DNA from: Wolbachia endosymbiont of Diaphorina citri
GTDB lineage: Bacteria > Pseudomonadota > Alphaproteobacteria > Rickettsiales > Anaplasmataceae
Direction of reading: 5' to 3'
NCBI RefSeq assembly: GCF_013096535.2
Contig: NZ_CP051265.2
Span: 1,054,001 to 1,118,000 of the forward strand
Length of the DNA: 64,000 bases
Position numbers and translations under genes: made by a program. Within the stretch, counting starts at the first letter, position 1; every line of letters begins with the position of its first letter. Below are positions 56,791 through 64,000 of the stretch, piece after piece. Under the pieces are notes generated by a model. The model was not told the DNA's origin, searched no databases, and worked only from the letters and a program-made list of their open reading frames with translations.

Positions 56791-57435
56791 ATGGAAATTT
56801 TTCTTGATAGTGTTGATTTGAATGAAATTAAGGAGCTAAAAGAGTTCATTGATGGTATAACAACTAATCCTTCTTTAATAGCAAAATCTGGACATAAAGA
56901 TAAGTACGAAGATTTAGTAAGCGAAATATGTTCTATTATAAAAGGACCTGTTAGTGTTGAAGTTGTTGCAGATAGCCATGAAGATATGGTTAAGGAAGGC
57001 CTTAAGTTAGCGAAAATCGCTAGTAATATCGTAGTAAAGTTACCCCTTACACATGAAGGATTAATTTCTTGTAAAAAGTTGTGGACAGAACATACAATAC
57101 CTGCTAATATCACATTATGTTTTTCTCCTGGACAAGCACTGTTTGCCGCTAAGGCCGGTGCTTGTTTTATTTCTCCCTTTGTTGGTCGCCTTGATGATAT
57201 AAGCTATGATGGCTTATCGCTAATAGAAGATATATGCACTATATATTCTAATTATAATTTTAAGACAAAAGTTCTTGTTGCATCAGTAAGAAGTCCAGCG
57301 CATGTAATAGAAGCTGCACGGCTCGGTGCTCATTCAATTACTGTGCCAGCAAAAATACTTAGACAGTTAATTAATCATCCACTTACTGATCAAGGGCTCG
57401 CAATATTTGAAAAAGACTGGGGCGTAAAACAATAA
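56791..57435 (+). CDS. fsa: Transaldolase / fructose-6-phosphate aldolase (TalC/MipB type)
   Basis: 214 residues, the short transaldolase form. MEIFLDSVDLNEI, DGITTNPSLIAKSG, the Schiff-base Lys in IVVKLPLTHEG, LCFSPGQALFAAKAGA and SPFVGRLDDI are conserved. It would link sedoheptulose-7-P and glyceraldehyde-3-P with erythrose-4-P and fructose-6-P in the non-oxidative pentose phosphate pathway. Stands alone. Confidence 0.94.
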   Translation: MEIFLDSVDLNEIKELKEFIDGITTNPSLIAKSGHKDKYEDLVSEICSIIKGPVSVEVVADSHEDMVKEGLKLAKIASNIVVKLPLTHEGLISCKKLWTEHTIPANITLCFSPGQALFAAKAGACFISPFVGRLDDISYDGLSLIEDICTIYSNYNFKTKVLVASVRSPAHVIEAARLGAHSITVPAKILRQLINHPLTDQGLAIFEKDWGVKQ

Positions 57436-57479
57436 ATGACATTGCTAAAAAAGACATAAAAACACAATAATTTATATAA

Positions 57480-57506
57480 AAAGGACATAGGTACCATCTG
57501 TCCTTT
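57480..57506. terminator. Bidirectional hairpin after fsa and after the mini-ORF repeat
   Basis: AAAGGACA and TGTCCTTT pair around an 11-nt loop containing GGTACC. On the minus strand it is followed by TTATATAAATT; on the plus strand it lies 44 bp after fsa. Confidence 0.6.
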
Positions 57507-57517
57507 AAAGACATGTA

Positions 57518-57732
57518 GGTCAATGATATGCGTAATTCAGTGTTTTAAACATGATAGTCCTCCACTAATAAAAAAGATTGAGAAAAATGTATACAGCTAC
57601 GACCGAAGTATAGCTAAAATATATTTTAACTGAAGATTATAGATTAATTGAATTGAAAAGTCTGCAGACGAAGATAGATTCCGAGCTCTAGAACACCTTC
57701 ATTACGAATAGTAAAAATACTATCAGAATTTG
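57518..57732 (-). repeat. Dispersed mini-ORF repeat, copy B
   Basis: Related to 20061-20270. On the minus strand it contains the AGTCTGCAGAC block reversed, then GGAGGA, a 5-nt gap and a ten-codon frame (57520-57552, MFKTLNYAYH), followed within 15 nt by the hairpin at 57480-57506. Confidence 0.6.
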
Positions 57733-57975
57733 TCAAGTAATTTTTATCGTAATTTTATGAACATGACGTACATCTGTATGGAGATTGAATATGTCATTTA
57801 GGTAGCCTCTTTGTTGTCATTCCAGTACTGAAATCCAGTTAGATTTGCGAGTATAAAAGTAATACAACATTTTTGATGATGGAAGCTATTACTAGGATGA
57901 CAAGAAAGGAAGTACTGGTTTCAGTTTTTGTACGTTGGCCATGTATCTCAAATTTAATTATTTATAAATAAAAGA
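57733..57975. other. Gap with a degenerate palindromic repeat
   Basis: CATTCCAGTACTGAAATCCAG (about 57816) belongs to the CCAGTG repeat family. Nothing else recognised. Confidence 0.4.
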
Positions 57976-58476
57976 TCACACTCCTTGGCTTTGTGATGGA
58001 ATAAGTTTTTCAATGCTGTCTACACAAAACTCAGCCGTGTTGTTAGCTATTTCATCGAATTTATCATTTATATCCTTACCTATTTTTTCATCTTTAATAT
58101 ATTCATACAGAGCTAAAATAGCTATAGTTGAGCATATTGCGATGAAACCAACTTTTGCTGTAATAAGTAATGATAGCCCACCTGCAAGTATGGACACTGC
58201 TCCAATAGCTAGGTTTATAATTTTATTTTGTGTTGATTGATTCTCTTTATCCTCTAAGACATTTGATATTGCTTTTGAGGCCACTTTTATTGCTATTGCT
58301 GTAGTTGAGATTATAATGAACATTATAGCTATTTTTGCTAAAAGCAAAATTGATGGTAGCATTATTGTAAGCAACAATGAGCCAGCTCCTATCAGTAGCC
58401 ACTTCTCATTTATTTTTTTAGACTGATCTATATTGCTAAGCACTGCACCCTCCACTTTAATTAATAGTTTATTCAT
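57976..58476 (-). CDS. Small membrane protein of unknown function
   Basis: 166 residues with two hydrophobic pairs (about 26-66 and 86-123) separated by a charged loop, and a soluble acidic C-terminus (KIGKDINDKFDEIANN). No family recognised. It shares the hydrophobic-hairpin layout of other unknown genes here but no clear sequence similarity. Confidence 0.7.
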   Translation of the reverse strand: MNKLLIKVEGAVLSNIDQSKKINEKWLLIGAGSLLLTIMLPSILLLAKIAIMFIIISTTAIAIKVASKAISNVLEDKENQSTQNKIINLAIGAVSILAGGLSLLITAKVGFIAICSTIAILALYEYIKDEKIGKDINDKFDEIANNTAEFCVDSIEKLIPSQSQGV

Positions 58477-58535
58477 ATAGTATGAAATATGCGATAGTCA
58501 AGATATTTTTATGTGGAAAAGTTTGCGATTGAGTT

Positions 58536-58565
58536 TTGGCATGTTATTTAAAATTCTTATATAAT
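58536..58565 (+). promoter_or_regulatory. carA promoter
   Basis: TTGGCA (58536-58541), 18-nt spacer, TATAAT (58560-58565), 27 bp before the ATG. Confidence 0.6.
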
Positions 58566-58592
58566 ATTGAAATGAGTTTAAGAGAGAGTTAA

Positions 58593-59681
58593 ATGCAGAA
58601 TGCAGCTTTAGTTTTACAAGATGGCAAGTGCTTTTTGGGAAAATCGATAGGTAAAAAAGGCAAGTGTATAGGTGAGGTTTGTTTTATCACTGGTATGACC
58701 GGTTATCAACATACTATAACCGATCCTTCTTTTGCTGATCAAATAATAGCGTTCACTTTTCCTCATATTGGTAATGTTGGAATAAATCACAAAGATAATG
58801 AAGGAGAAAAAGTTTTTGCAAGTGGTGTGATTATGCGTGAACTTTCTCCTATGTCTCACTCTTCTTCATATATTAGTTTAAATGATTGGTTGGAGAAAAA
58901 TAATGTAGTTGGGATATCGGGAATTGATACTAGAGCTTTGACGAGATATTTGAGAAAACATGGATCTCAAAATGGAATGATATGTCCGTCAAGTGAGGCA
59001 CATATATTAGATGAATTGAAGAAATACAAATCTGTAAATGGAGTAGAAATAACTAAGAAAGTCAGTTTAAGTAATAACTTTCAAAGCGCTCTTAATGCAA
59101 AATATAGGGTTGTAATTGTTGATTTCGGTGTAAAAAATAGTATAATCTCACGCTTAGTAGAACTTGATTGTACGGTTGAATTAGTCAAACCAGATACAGG
59201 TTTTGCTCACAAAATATTAAGCATGAATCCAGATGGTATAGTGCTTTCAAATGGCCCTGGTGATCCACAAGAGATAGGAGAGAGTGTAATTTCAGAAATA
59301 GAAATTATTGTGAAATCTAAAATACCAGTTTTTGGTATATGCCTGGGCCATCAATTACTTGCAGTTACTTTGGGGGCAAAGACTGTTAAGATGGATATTG
59401 GTCATCGAGGGAGTAATCATCCAGTTTATGATCTGGAGAGTAAAAAAGTTGAGATAACTAGCCAAAATCATGGTTTTGTTGTTGATTCAGCTTCTCTTCC
59501 AAGTAACGTTGAAGTTACTCATATTTCTCTATTTGATAATAGTGTAGAGGGAATAATGATGAAGGATTACCCAGTCTTTTCTGCTCAATACCATCCAGAA
59601 GAAGCGCCAGGTACGCATGATTCACATTATTTATTTAGGCGTTTTATTGATAATATTTTGTTATATAAAAGTAAAATCTAA
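58593..59681 (+). CDS. carA: Carbamoyl-phosphate synthase small (glutaminase) subunit
   Basis: 362 residues; releases ammonia from glutamine for CarB (not in the window), feeding pyrimidine synthesis. The N-terminal domain has GEVCFITGMTGYQHTITDPS; the class I glutaminase has SNGPGDPQ, the nucleophile in GICLGHQLLAVTLGAKT, and the His/Glu pair in YHPEEAPGTHDSHYLF. Full length. Confidence 0.97.
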   Translation: MQNAALVLQDGKCFLGKSIGKKGKCIGEVCFITGMTGYQHTITDPSFADQIIAFTFPHIGNVGINHKDNEGEKVFASGVIMRELSPMSHSSSYISLNDWLEKNNVVGISGIDTRALTRYLRKHGSQNGMICPSSEAHILDELKKYKSVNGVEITKKVSLSNNFQSALNAKYRVVIVDFGVKNSIISRLVELDCTVELVKPDTGFAHKILSMNPDGIVLSNGPGDPQEIGESVISEIEIIVKSKIPVFGICLGHQLLAVTLGAKTVKMDIGHRGSNHPVYDLESKKVEITSQNHGFVVDSASLPSNVEVTHISLFDNSVEGIMMKDYPVFSAQYHPEEAPGTHDSHYLFRRFIDNILLYKSKI

Positions 59682-59704
59682 CTGAAATCAGTTAGATTAG
59701 CTTT
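59675..59704 (+). terminator. Rho-independent terminator of carA
   Basis: AATCTAACTGA pairs exactly with TCAGTTAGATT, followed by AGCTTTTATT; the hairpin includes the stop codon. Confidence 0.75.
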
Positions 59705-59710
59705 TATTAC

Positions 59711-59739
59711 TTGATCTTTTAGATTTGGATGTTTAATAT
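59711..59739 (+). promoter_or_regulatory. Candidate promoter of tRNA-Tyr, tRNA-Gly and tuf
   Basis: TTGATC (59711-59716), 17-nt spacer, TAATAT (59734-59739), about 50 bp before tRNA-Tyr. Confidence 0.45.
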
Positions 59740-59790
59740 TAGGGATAATAAAACTTAAGTTAAGGTAGTGTTCTCTTAACAGATTTTTGT

Positions 59791-59873
59791 GGAGGAGTGA
59801 CCGAGTGGTTAAAGGTAACAGACTGTAAATCTGTCCGCGTGAGCGTACGTAGGTTCGAATCCTACCTCCTCCA
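59791..59873 (+). tRNA. tRNA-Tyr (anticodon GTA)
   Basis: 83-nt class II tRNA. GGAGGAG pairs with CTCCTCC, anticodon stem ACAGA/TCTGT encloses CTGTAAA with GTA at 59825-59827, a long variable arm (CCGCGTGAGCGTACG) follows, and T-arm GTAGG/CCTAC. Confidence 0.95.
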
Positions 59874-59877
59874 TTGT

Positions 59878-59948
59878 GCGGGTATAGCTCAATGGTAGAG
59901 CTCTAGCCTTCCAAGCTGGTGACGTGGGTTCGATTCCCACTATCCGCT
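59878..59948 (+). tRNA. tRNA-Gly (anticodon TCC)
   Basis: 71-nt cloverleaf: GCGGGTA/TATCCGC acceptor, CTAGC/GCTGG anticodon stem with TCC at 59910-59912, T-loop TTCGATT. Four nt after tRNA-Tyr, followed by a T-run before tuf; tRNA-Tyr/Gly upstream of tuf is a common bacterial arrangement. Confidence 0.95.
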
Positions 59949-60026
59949 CTTTTTTTTGTTGTATTTATATAAAATCAACATATTATTTATTGATGTATTT
60001 GTATTTTAGGTAGAAGAGTTAAAGTT

Positions 60027-61199
60027 ATGACAGCGATAGTAGAAGCATTTGGAAAGCCGCATGTAAACGTGGGAACGATAGGACATGTGGATCATGGGAA
60101 GACAACGTTAACAGCGGCGATAACAAAGCATTATGGTAATTTTGTAGCATATGATCAAATAGATAAAGCGCCAGAAGAAAGAAAGAGAGGGATAACAATA
60201 GCAACAGCGCATGTTGAATATCAAACAGAAAAGAGACACTATGCACACGTTGATTGCCCTGGGCATGCTGATTATGTAAAGAATATGATAGTAGGTGCAG
60301 CACAGATGGATGCAGCGATATTGGTAGTGTCAGGGGTTGATGGGCCGATGCCACAAACGAGAGAGCATATATTGCTGGCAAAACAGGTGGGTGTTGGATA
60401 TGTCGTGGTATATATAAATAAAGCTGATGTTGCTGATGCTGATATGATAGATTTGGTGGAAATGGAAGTGAGAGAGTTGCTGAGTAAGTATGGATTTCCA
60501 GGTGATGAAGTGCCTGTGATAGTTGGATCTGCATTAAAAGCATTAGAGGATGATGGTAGTGAGTATGGAAAGAAATCAATAGATAAATTGATGGAGAAGT
60601 TAGATGAGTATGTGGCAGTACCTCCAAGGCCTATAGATTTGCCGTTTTTATTGCCAATAGAAGATGTATTTTCAATATCGGGGCGAGGAACGGTAGTAAC
60701 AGGAAGAATAGAGAAGGGGGAGATAAAGACAGGGGATGAGATAGAGATAATAGGTCTGAAAGCGACGCAAAAGACGATATGTACTGGTGTTGAGATGTTT
60801 AAGAAGTTGCTAGACAAGGGAAGTGCAGGACTCAATGTAGGAGTACTACTAAGAGGAACAAAGAGAGAAGAAGTGGAGAGAGGGCAAGTATTGGCAAAAC
60901 CAGGAACAATAACCCCGCATAAGAAATTTAATGCGGAGGTGTATATATTGAAGAAAGAAGAAGGAGGAAGGCATACACCATTTTTTGGAAATTATCAGCC
61001 ACAGTTTTATTTAAGGACAACGGATGTAACTGGGAGCATAAAATTGCGAGATGGAAAGGAGATGGTAATGCCAGGGGACAATGTAAGTATAGAAGTGGAG
61101 TTGCAAGTACCAATAGCAATGGATAAAGGATTGCGTTTTGCGATAAGAGAAGGTGGTAGAACTGTTGGTTCTGGAGTTGTTTCGGAGATTTTAGAGTGA
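60027..61199 (+). CDS. tuf: Elongation factor Tu
   Basis: 390 residues; delivers aminoacyl-tRNA to the ribosome. G motifs [23 protein letters not shown] (switch I), [12 protein letters not shown] and NKAD, plus the conserved C-terminal [15 protein letters not shown]. Base composition differs from its neighbours: sense-strand purine-rich with many ATA, AGA and GCG codons, whereas the following ribosomal genes favour T-ending codons. Ends in the same bases where the possible upstream rpsJ start GTG lies. Confidence 0.98.
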   Translation: MTAIVEAFGKPHVNVGTIGHVDHGKTTLTAAITKHYGNFVAYDQIDKAPEERKRGITIATAHVEYQTEKRHYAHVDCPGHADYVKNMIVGAAQMDAAILVVSGVDGPMPQTREHILLAKQVGVGYVVVYINKADVADADMIDLVEMEVRELLSKYGFPGDEVPVIVGSALKALEDDGSEYGKKSIDKLMEKLDEYVAVPPRPIDLPFLLPIEDVFSISGRGTVVTGRIEKGEIKTGDEIEIIGLKATQKTICTGVEMFKKLLDKGSAGLNVGVLLRGTKREEVERGQVLAKPGTITPHKKFNAEVYILKKEEGGRHTPFFGNYQPQFYLRTTDVTGSIKLRDGKEMVMPGDNVSIEVELQVPIAMDKGLRFAIREGGRTVGSGVVSEILE

Positions 61200-61213
61200 G
61201 TATAGTAACTAAG

Positions 61214-61534
61214 ATGAAGCAAGATATATATATTAGAATTAAAGCTTTCGATTGTTCTTTATTGGAAAAGTGTGTTCGGGAGTTTATTGATCAATTAAAG
61301 CAGTTTAATGCAGATTTATCTGGTCCGATTCCGTTGCCAAGAAAAAATTCTAAATTTACTGTTAATAGGTCTCCTCATGTTGATAAAAAATCTCGTGAGC
61401 AATTTGAAATGAGAATTTCTAAGCGGTTAATTATTCTACATAATCCTACTTCTACTATGATGAAGATGCTTGCAGATTTATCTTTTTCTGCTGGTGTAGA
61501 AATGGATTTAAAGGTTAAGGAAGTTAATATTTAG
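61214..61534 (+). CDS. rpsJ: 30S ribosomal protein S10
   Basis: 106 residues; IYIRIKAFDCSLLEKCVREF, GPIPLPRKNSKFTVNRSPHV and KSREQFEMRISKR are diagnostic. ATG 61214 gives the usual length. GTG 61196 overlapping the tuf stop would add six residues. First gene of the S10 ribosomal operon, coupled to tuf. Confidence 0.95.
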   Translation: MKQDIYIRIKAFDCSLLEKCVREFIDQLKQFNADLSGPIPLPRKNSKFTVNRSPHVDKKSREQFEMRISKRLIILHNPTSTMMKMLADLSFSAGVEMDLKVKEVNI

Positions 61535-61543
61535 GAAAAGAAA

Positions 61544-62266
61544 ATGAAGAGAATAAATTCGCTTAGGAGAATTGGGTTGTTAATGACGAATGTTGGCCAT
61601 ACTGCTATGTATTTTGATAATAGTCGCATGGCTGTAACCTTATTGCATCTCAGCGAAACTTATATTATCGATATAAAAGGACAAGATAAATGTGGCTACA
61701 ATTCAGTCATTTTAGGCGCGGGAGATTTAAAAAAAATAGCAAAACCTCAGTTGGAATATTTAAAGAAAAAGGGTATAAATAGTAAATGTAAATTATACGA
61801 AAGTAGATTAACTGATCTATTTGGAATAGAATGTGGTAAAAAGGTGGGGGTTAATCATTTTGTAGTTGGTCAATATCTTGATATTACAGGTTATTCTTTA
61901 GGCAAAGGGTTTGCTGGTGTGATGAAGCGGCATAACTTCAGTGGGCTTAGGGCGTCTCATGGCGTTTCTATTGCTCATAGATCACAAGGTTCTACTGGTC
62001 AATGTCAAGATCCTGGTAGAGTATTCAAGGGGAAGAAAATGGCTGGTCATTTAGGTAATAGCAGAGTAACTGTACAGAATATGAAAATATTATCCATTGA
62101 TTATGAAAATAGCATAATTGCTGTAAAGGGTAATAATGTTCCTGGGTTTAAAAACTCTTATGTTTTTGTGAGAGATGCAGTTAAAAAGCCTTTACATAAA
62201 GATGTTCCTTTTCCAGTAGGTCTGCTGTTGAATACGAGTGATGATGCTAATAATTTGGTGAGTTAG
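61544..62266 (+). CDS. rplC: 50S ribosomal protein L3
   Basis: 240 residues; LGIECGKKVGVNHF-type start of the core, GFAGVMKRHNFSGLRASHGV, RSQGSTGQCQDPGRVFKGKK and AGHLGNSRVTVQNM are characteristic. Second gene of the S10 operon; 9 nt after rpsJ. Confidence 0.97.
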   Translation: MKRINSLRRIGLLMTNVGHTAMYFDNSRMAVTLLHLSETYIIDIKGQDKCGYNSVILGAGDLKKIAKPQLEYLKKKGINSKCKLYESRLTDLFGIECGKKVGVNHFVVGQYLDITGYSLGKGFAGVMKRHNFSGLRASHGVSIAHRSQGSTGQCQDPGRVFKGKKMAGHLGNSRVTVQNMKILSIDYENSIIAVKGNNVPGFKNSYVFVRDAVKKPLHKDVPFPVGLLLNTSDDANNLVS

Positions 62267-62268
62267 TT

Positions 62269-62883
62269 ATGGAATGTGAATTAGTTGATCTATCTAATAA
62301 TAATGTAGGTAGTGTTGAGCTTAATCCTTTGATATTTTCTGCCAAGCAAAAATTGAGTATTTTGCATGATATAGTGAGATGGCAATTAGCAAAGAGAAGA
62401 GTTGGTGCTCATAAAACAAAAGGTATCAGTGATGTTTCTGGTACAACAGCTAAACCGTATGGTCAAAAACGTACCGGTAGGGCGAGACAGGGGAGCTTGC
62501 GATCTCCTCAGTTTAGAGGTGGTGGAATTATTTTTGGTCCTGTTGTGAGGAGTCATGCTTATTCTCTTAATAAAAAAGTACGCAAATTTGGTTTGAAAAT
62601 TGCTTTATCTCTAAAATATTTAAATAATCAAGTTATTGTTCTTGATAGTTTAAATATTGATGTGAAGAAAACATCTAAAATGTGTGAATATATTAAAAAT
62701 TTTAAATTTTCCTCTTTTTTAATAGTTGGTGATTATGGAGATGATTTGTTACGTGCTGCTAAAAATTTGCACTATGTAGATTTAATTAAACCTATTGGGT
62801 TAAATGTTTTTGATATATTGAATCACGAATGCGTGATGTTAACAAAAGACACTTTAAAGCATCTTGAAGGTAGATTGTTATGA
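62269..62883 (+). CDS. rplD: 50S ribosomal protein L4
   Basis: 204 residues; RQGSLRSPQFRGGGIIFGPV plus KPYGQKRTGRAR form the extended loop lining the exit tunnel. In E. coli L4 represses its own operon; whether this holds here is unknown. Overlaps rplW by 4 nt. Confidence 0.97.
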   Translation: MECELVDLSNNNVGSVELNPLIFSAKQKLSILHDIVRWQLAKRRVGAHKTKGISDVSGTTAKPYGQKRTGRARQGSLRSPQFRGGGIIFGPVVRSHAYSLNKKVRKFGLKIALSLKYLNNQVIVLDSLNIDVKKTSKMCEYIKNFKFSSFLIVGDYGDDLLRAAKNLHYVDLIKPIGLNVFDILNHECVMLTKDTLKHLEGRLL

Positions 62884-63167
62884 TTAAATATAATAATATA
62901 ATAAAATCTCCTGTAATCACAGAAAAGACTTCTCTTTTAAGAGAGAAGTTTAATAAATACTCTTTGTATGTTTTTGTAAATGTAAATAAGCGTCAAATAA
63001 AATCGGCAATAGAGTCTTTATTTAATGTCAGAACTTCTTCTATAAATGTTATTAGAGTTAAACCTAAATATAGACGTTTTAGGGGTGTGATTGGTTGTAA
63101 AAAACAGAGAAAAAAGGTTTATTTTTCTTTGATGGATGGTCAAAAATTAGATATAATGAGCGTTTAG
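62880..63167 (+). CDS. rplW: 50S ribosomal protein L23
   Basis: 95 residues; [34 protein letters not shown] and the KPKYRRFRG loop identify L23, the docking protein at the tunnel exit. ATGA overlap with rplD. Confidence 0.96.
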   Translation: MIKYNNIIKSPVITEKTSLLREKFNKYSLYVFVNVNKRQIKSAIESLFNVRTSSINVIRVKPKYRRFRGVIGCKKQRKKVYFSLMDGQKLDIMSV

Positions 63168-63168
63168 T

Positions 63169-63993
63169 ATGGGTATGAAATTTTTTAATTCTGTTACTCC
63201 GTCTTCTCGTGGGACTGTATTAATAAGTAAAGTTGGTTTATCAAAAGATAAGCCGGAGAAGTCTCTTGTATTTGGTAAGAAATCCAGTGGTGGAAGAAAT
63301 AATCATGGTATAATTACAACTCGTCACAGGGGTGGTGGTCACAAGAAGAAGTATAGACTTATAGATTTTAAACGTAATAGAAGTGATCAGGGTATAGTTG
63401 AGAAAATAGAGTATGATCCAAATAGAAGTGGGTTTTTAGCATTAATATCATATAAGGAAGATGATACTAGGTCTTATATATTAGCTCCTCAAGGTATGAA
63501 GCCTGGTGATGTTGTGACAGCTGGAGATGATGCTGATATTTTGCCAGGGAATTGTTTACTACTCAAGCACATACCTGTTGGTTCTTTCGTTCATAATGTT
63601 GAGCTGAAGCCAGGTAATGGTGCTGCGATTGCTAGAGCTGCTGGTTGTTATGCACAAATCGTTGGTCGTGATGGTCAATATGTTTTATTGCGGCTTAGAT
63701 CTGGTCAAATTAGGTTGATTTTATCTTCTTGCAAGGCTACTATTGGTGTAGTATCTAACCCTGACCATAAGAATAGAAAGTTGGGTAAAGCTGGGAGAAG
63801 TAGGTGGCTTGGGATTAGACCTACTGTACGTGGAGTTGCAATGAATCCGATTGACCATCCTCATGGAGGTGGAGAGGGAAAAACTTCTGGCGGTCGTCAT
63901 CCTGTTACTCCTTGGGGTGTTGCAACAAAAGGAAAGAAAACTAGGAAAAAAAATAAATCTAGTGATAAGTATATAAAAAAATTGAAAGGTTAA
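63169..63993 (+). CDS. rplB: 50S ribosomal protein L2
   Basis: 274 residues; [60 protein letters not shown] with the functional His, and a basic tail. Complete. One nt after rplW. Confidence 0.98.
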   Translation: MGMKFFNSVTPSSRGTVLISKVGLSKDKPEKSLVFGKKSSGGRNNHGIITTRHRGGGHKKKYRLIDFKRNRSDQGIVEKIEYDPNRSGFLALISYKEDDTRSYILAPQGMKPGDVVTAGDDADILPGNCLLLKHIPVGSFVHNVELKPGNGAAIARAAGCYAQIVGRDGQYVLLRLRSGQIRLILSSCKATIGVVSNPDHKNRKLGKAGRSRWLGIRPTVRGVAMNPIDHPHGGGEGKTSGGRHPVTPWGVATKGKKTRKKNKSSDKYIKKLKG

Positions 63994-63996
63994 TTT

Positions 63997-64000
63997 ATGA
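63997..64000 (+). other. Probable start codon of the next S10-operon gene (rpsS expected)
   Basis: ATG at 63997, three nt after the rplB stop. The operon order predicts rpsS, but only four bases are in the window, so this is context only. Confidence 0.35.

Noticed and set aside
60025..60627. Long minus-strand open frames across tuf (also 60272-60835, 60928-61222)
   Set aside because: Antisense shadows of tuf caused by its codon bias; low-complexity Leu/His/Ser translations with no family features.

Overview
The window is a piece of an AT-rich alphaproteobacterial endosymbiont chromosome, almost certainly Wolbachia (Rickettsiales, Anaplasmataceae). The grounds are a 23S-5S rRNA pair with no 16S gene beside it, a reduced set of single-copy core genes, an ankyrin-repeat protein, tandem small outer-membrane proteins, paired Na+/alanine symporters in a phospholipid operon, two TenA proteins next to coxC, and several large host-interaction-type proteins known mainly from this group. 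This assignment rests on gene content and protein character; no database was searched.

Layout. 1-5.7 kb: the N-terminal part of an M9 (collagenase-like) metalloprotease running off the left edge, a dispersed repeat, tRNA-Val, a cation-diffusion-facilitator transporter and a membrane-anchored protein of unknown function. 5.7-10.5 kb: a tightly overlapping minus-strand operon psd-pssA-agcS-agcS-plsY (phosphatidylethanolamine and phosphatidate synthesis plus amino-acid uptake). 10.7-12.9 kb: an ankyrin protein and a frame-split paralogue of the 3.8 kb gene. 13.1-22.9 kb: gyrB, gatA, polA, an unknown membrane protein with a palindromic promoter, xth and hemD. 23.1-27 kb: two putative effectors, one with a synuclein-like segment (WalE1-like) and a DSGIDS motif, one a long coiled coil. 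27.1-31.2 kb: phosphohexomutase, cvpA, ribE and an unknown membrane protein. 31.8-37 kb: pheS-glmU, three tandem small outer-membrane proteins separated by fossil pieces of glmU, then rplU-rpmA-tRNA-Ile. 37-44.5 kb: metK, two tenA, coxC, ruvC, ruvX, nrdA and a TPR-methyltransferase. 44.7-49.7 kb: 23S and 5S rRNA, a decayed IS66-type transposase, and rpmH-rnpA. 49.8-52.8 kb: pstC and atpD-atpC. 53.2-56.4 kb: a 1066-residue coiled-coil protein that shares its N-terminal domain with the 24.9 kb gene. 56.8-59.7 kb: transaldolase, a small membrane protein and carA. 59.7 kb to the end: tRNA-Tyr, tRNA-Gly, tuf and the S10 ribosomal operon (rpsJ, rplC, rplD, rplW, rplB, first codon of the next gene).

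Most of the window is housekeeping. The accessory content that most deserves attention is a small family of coiled-coil proteins (24.9 and 53.2 kb). The larger member carries a tandem 11-residue repeat with eight TQT cores, which looks like a multivalent docking array for the eukaryotic dynein light chain LC8. Its neighbour at 23.2 kb carries a perfect beta-TrCP/Slimb-type DSGxxS motif and a synuclein-like helix. Together they suggest an undescribed set of host cytoskeleton- and proteostasis-directed effectors. Other notable points are an rnpA gene that needs one extra A in a run of nine, glmU fossils that date a tandem duplication, a roughly 260-bp inverted repeat flanking a 29-kb segment, and a repeated unit with a Shine-Dalgarno-led mini-ORF.
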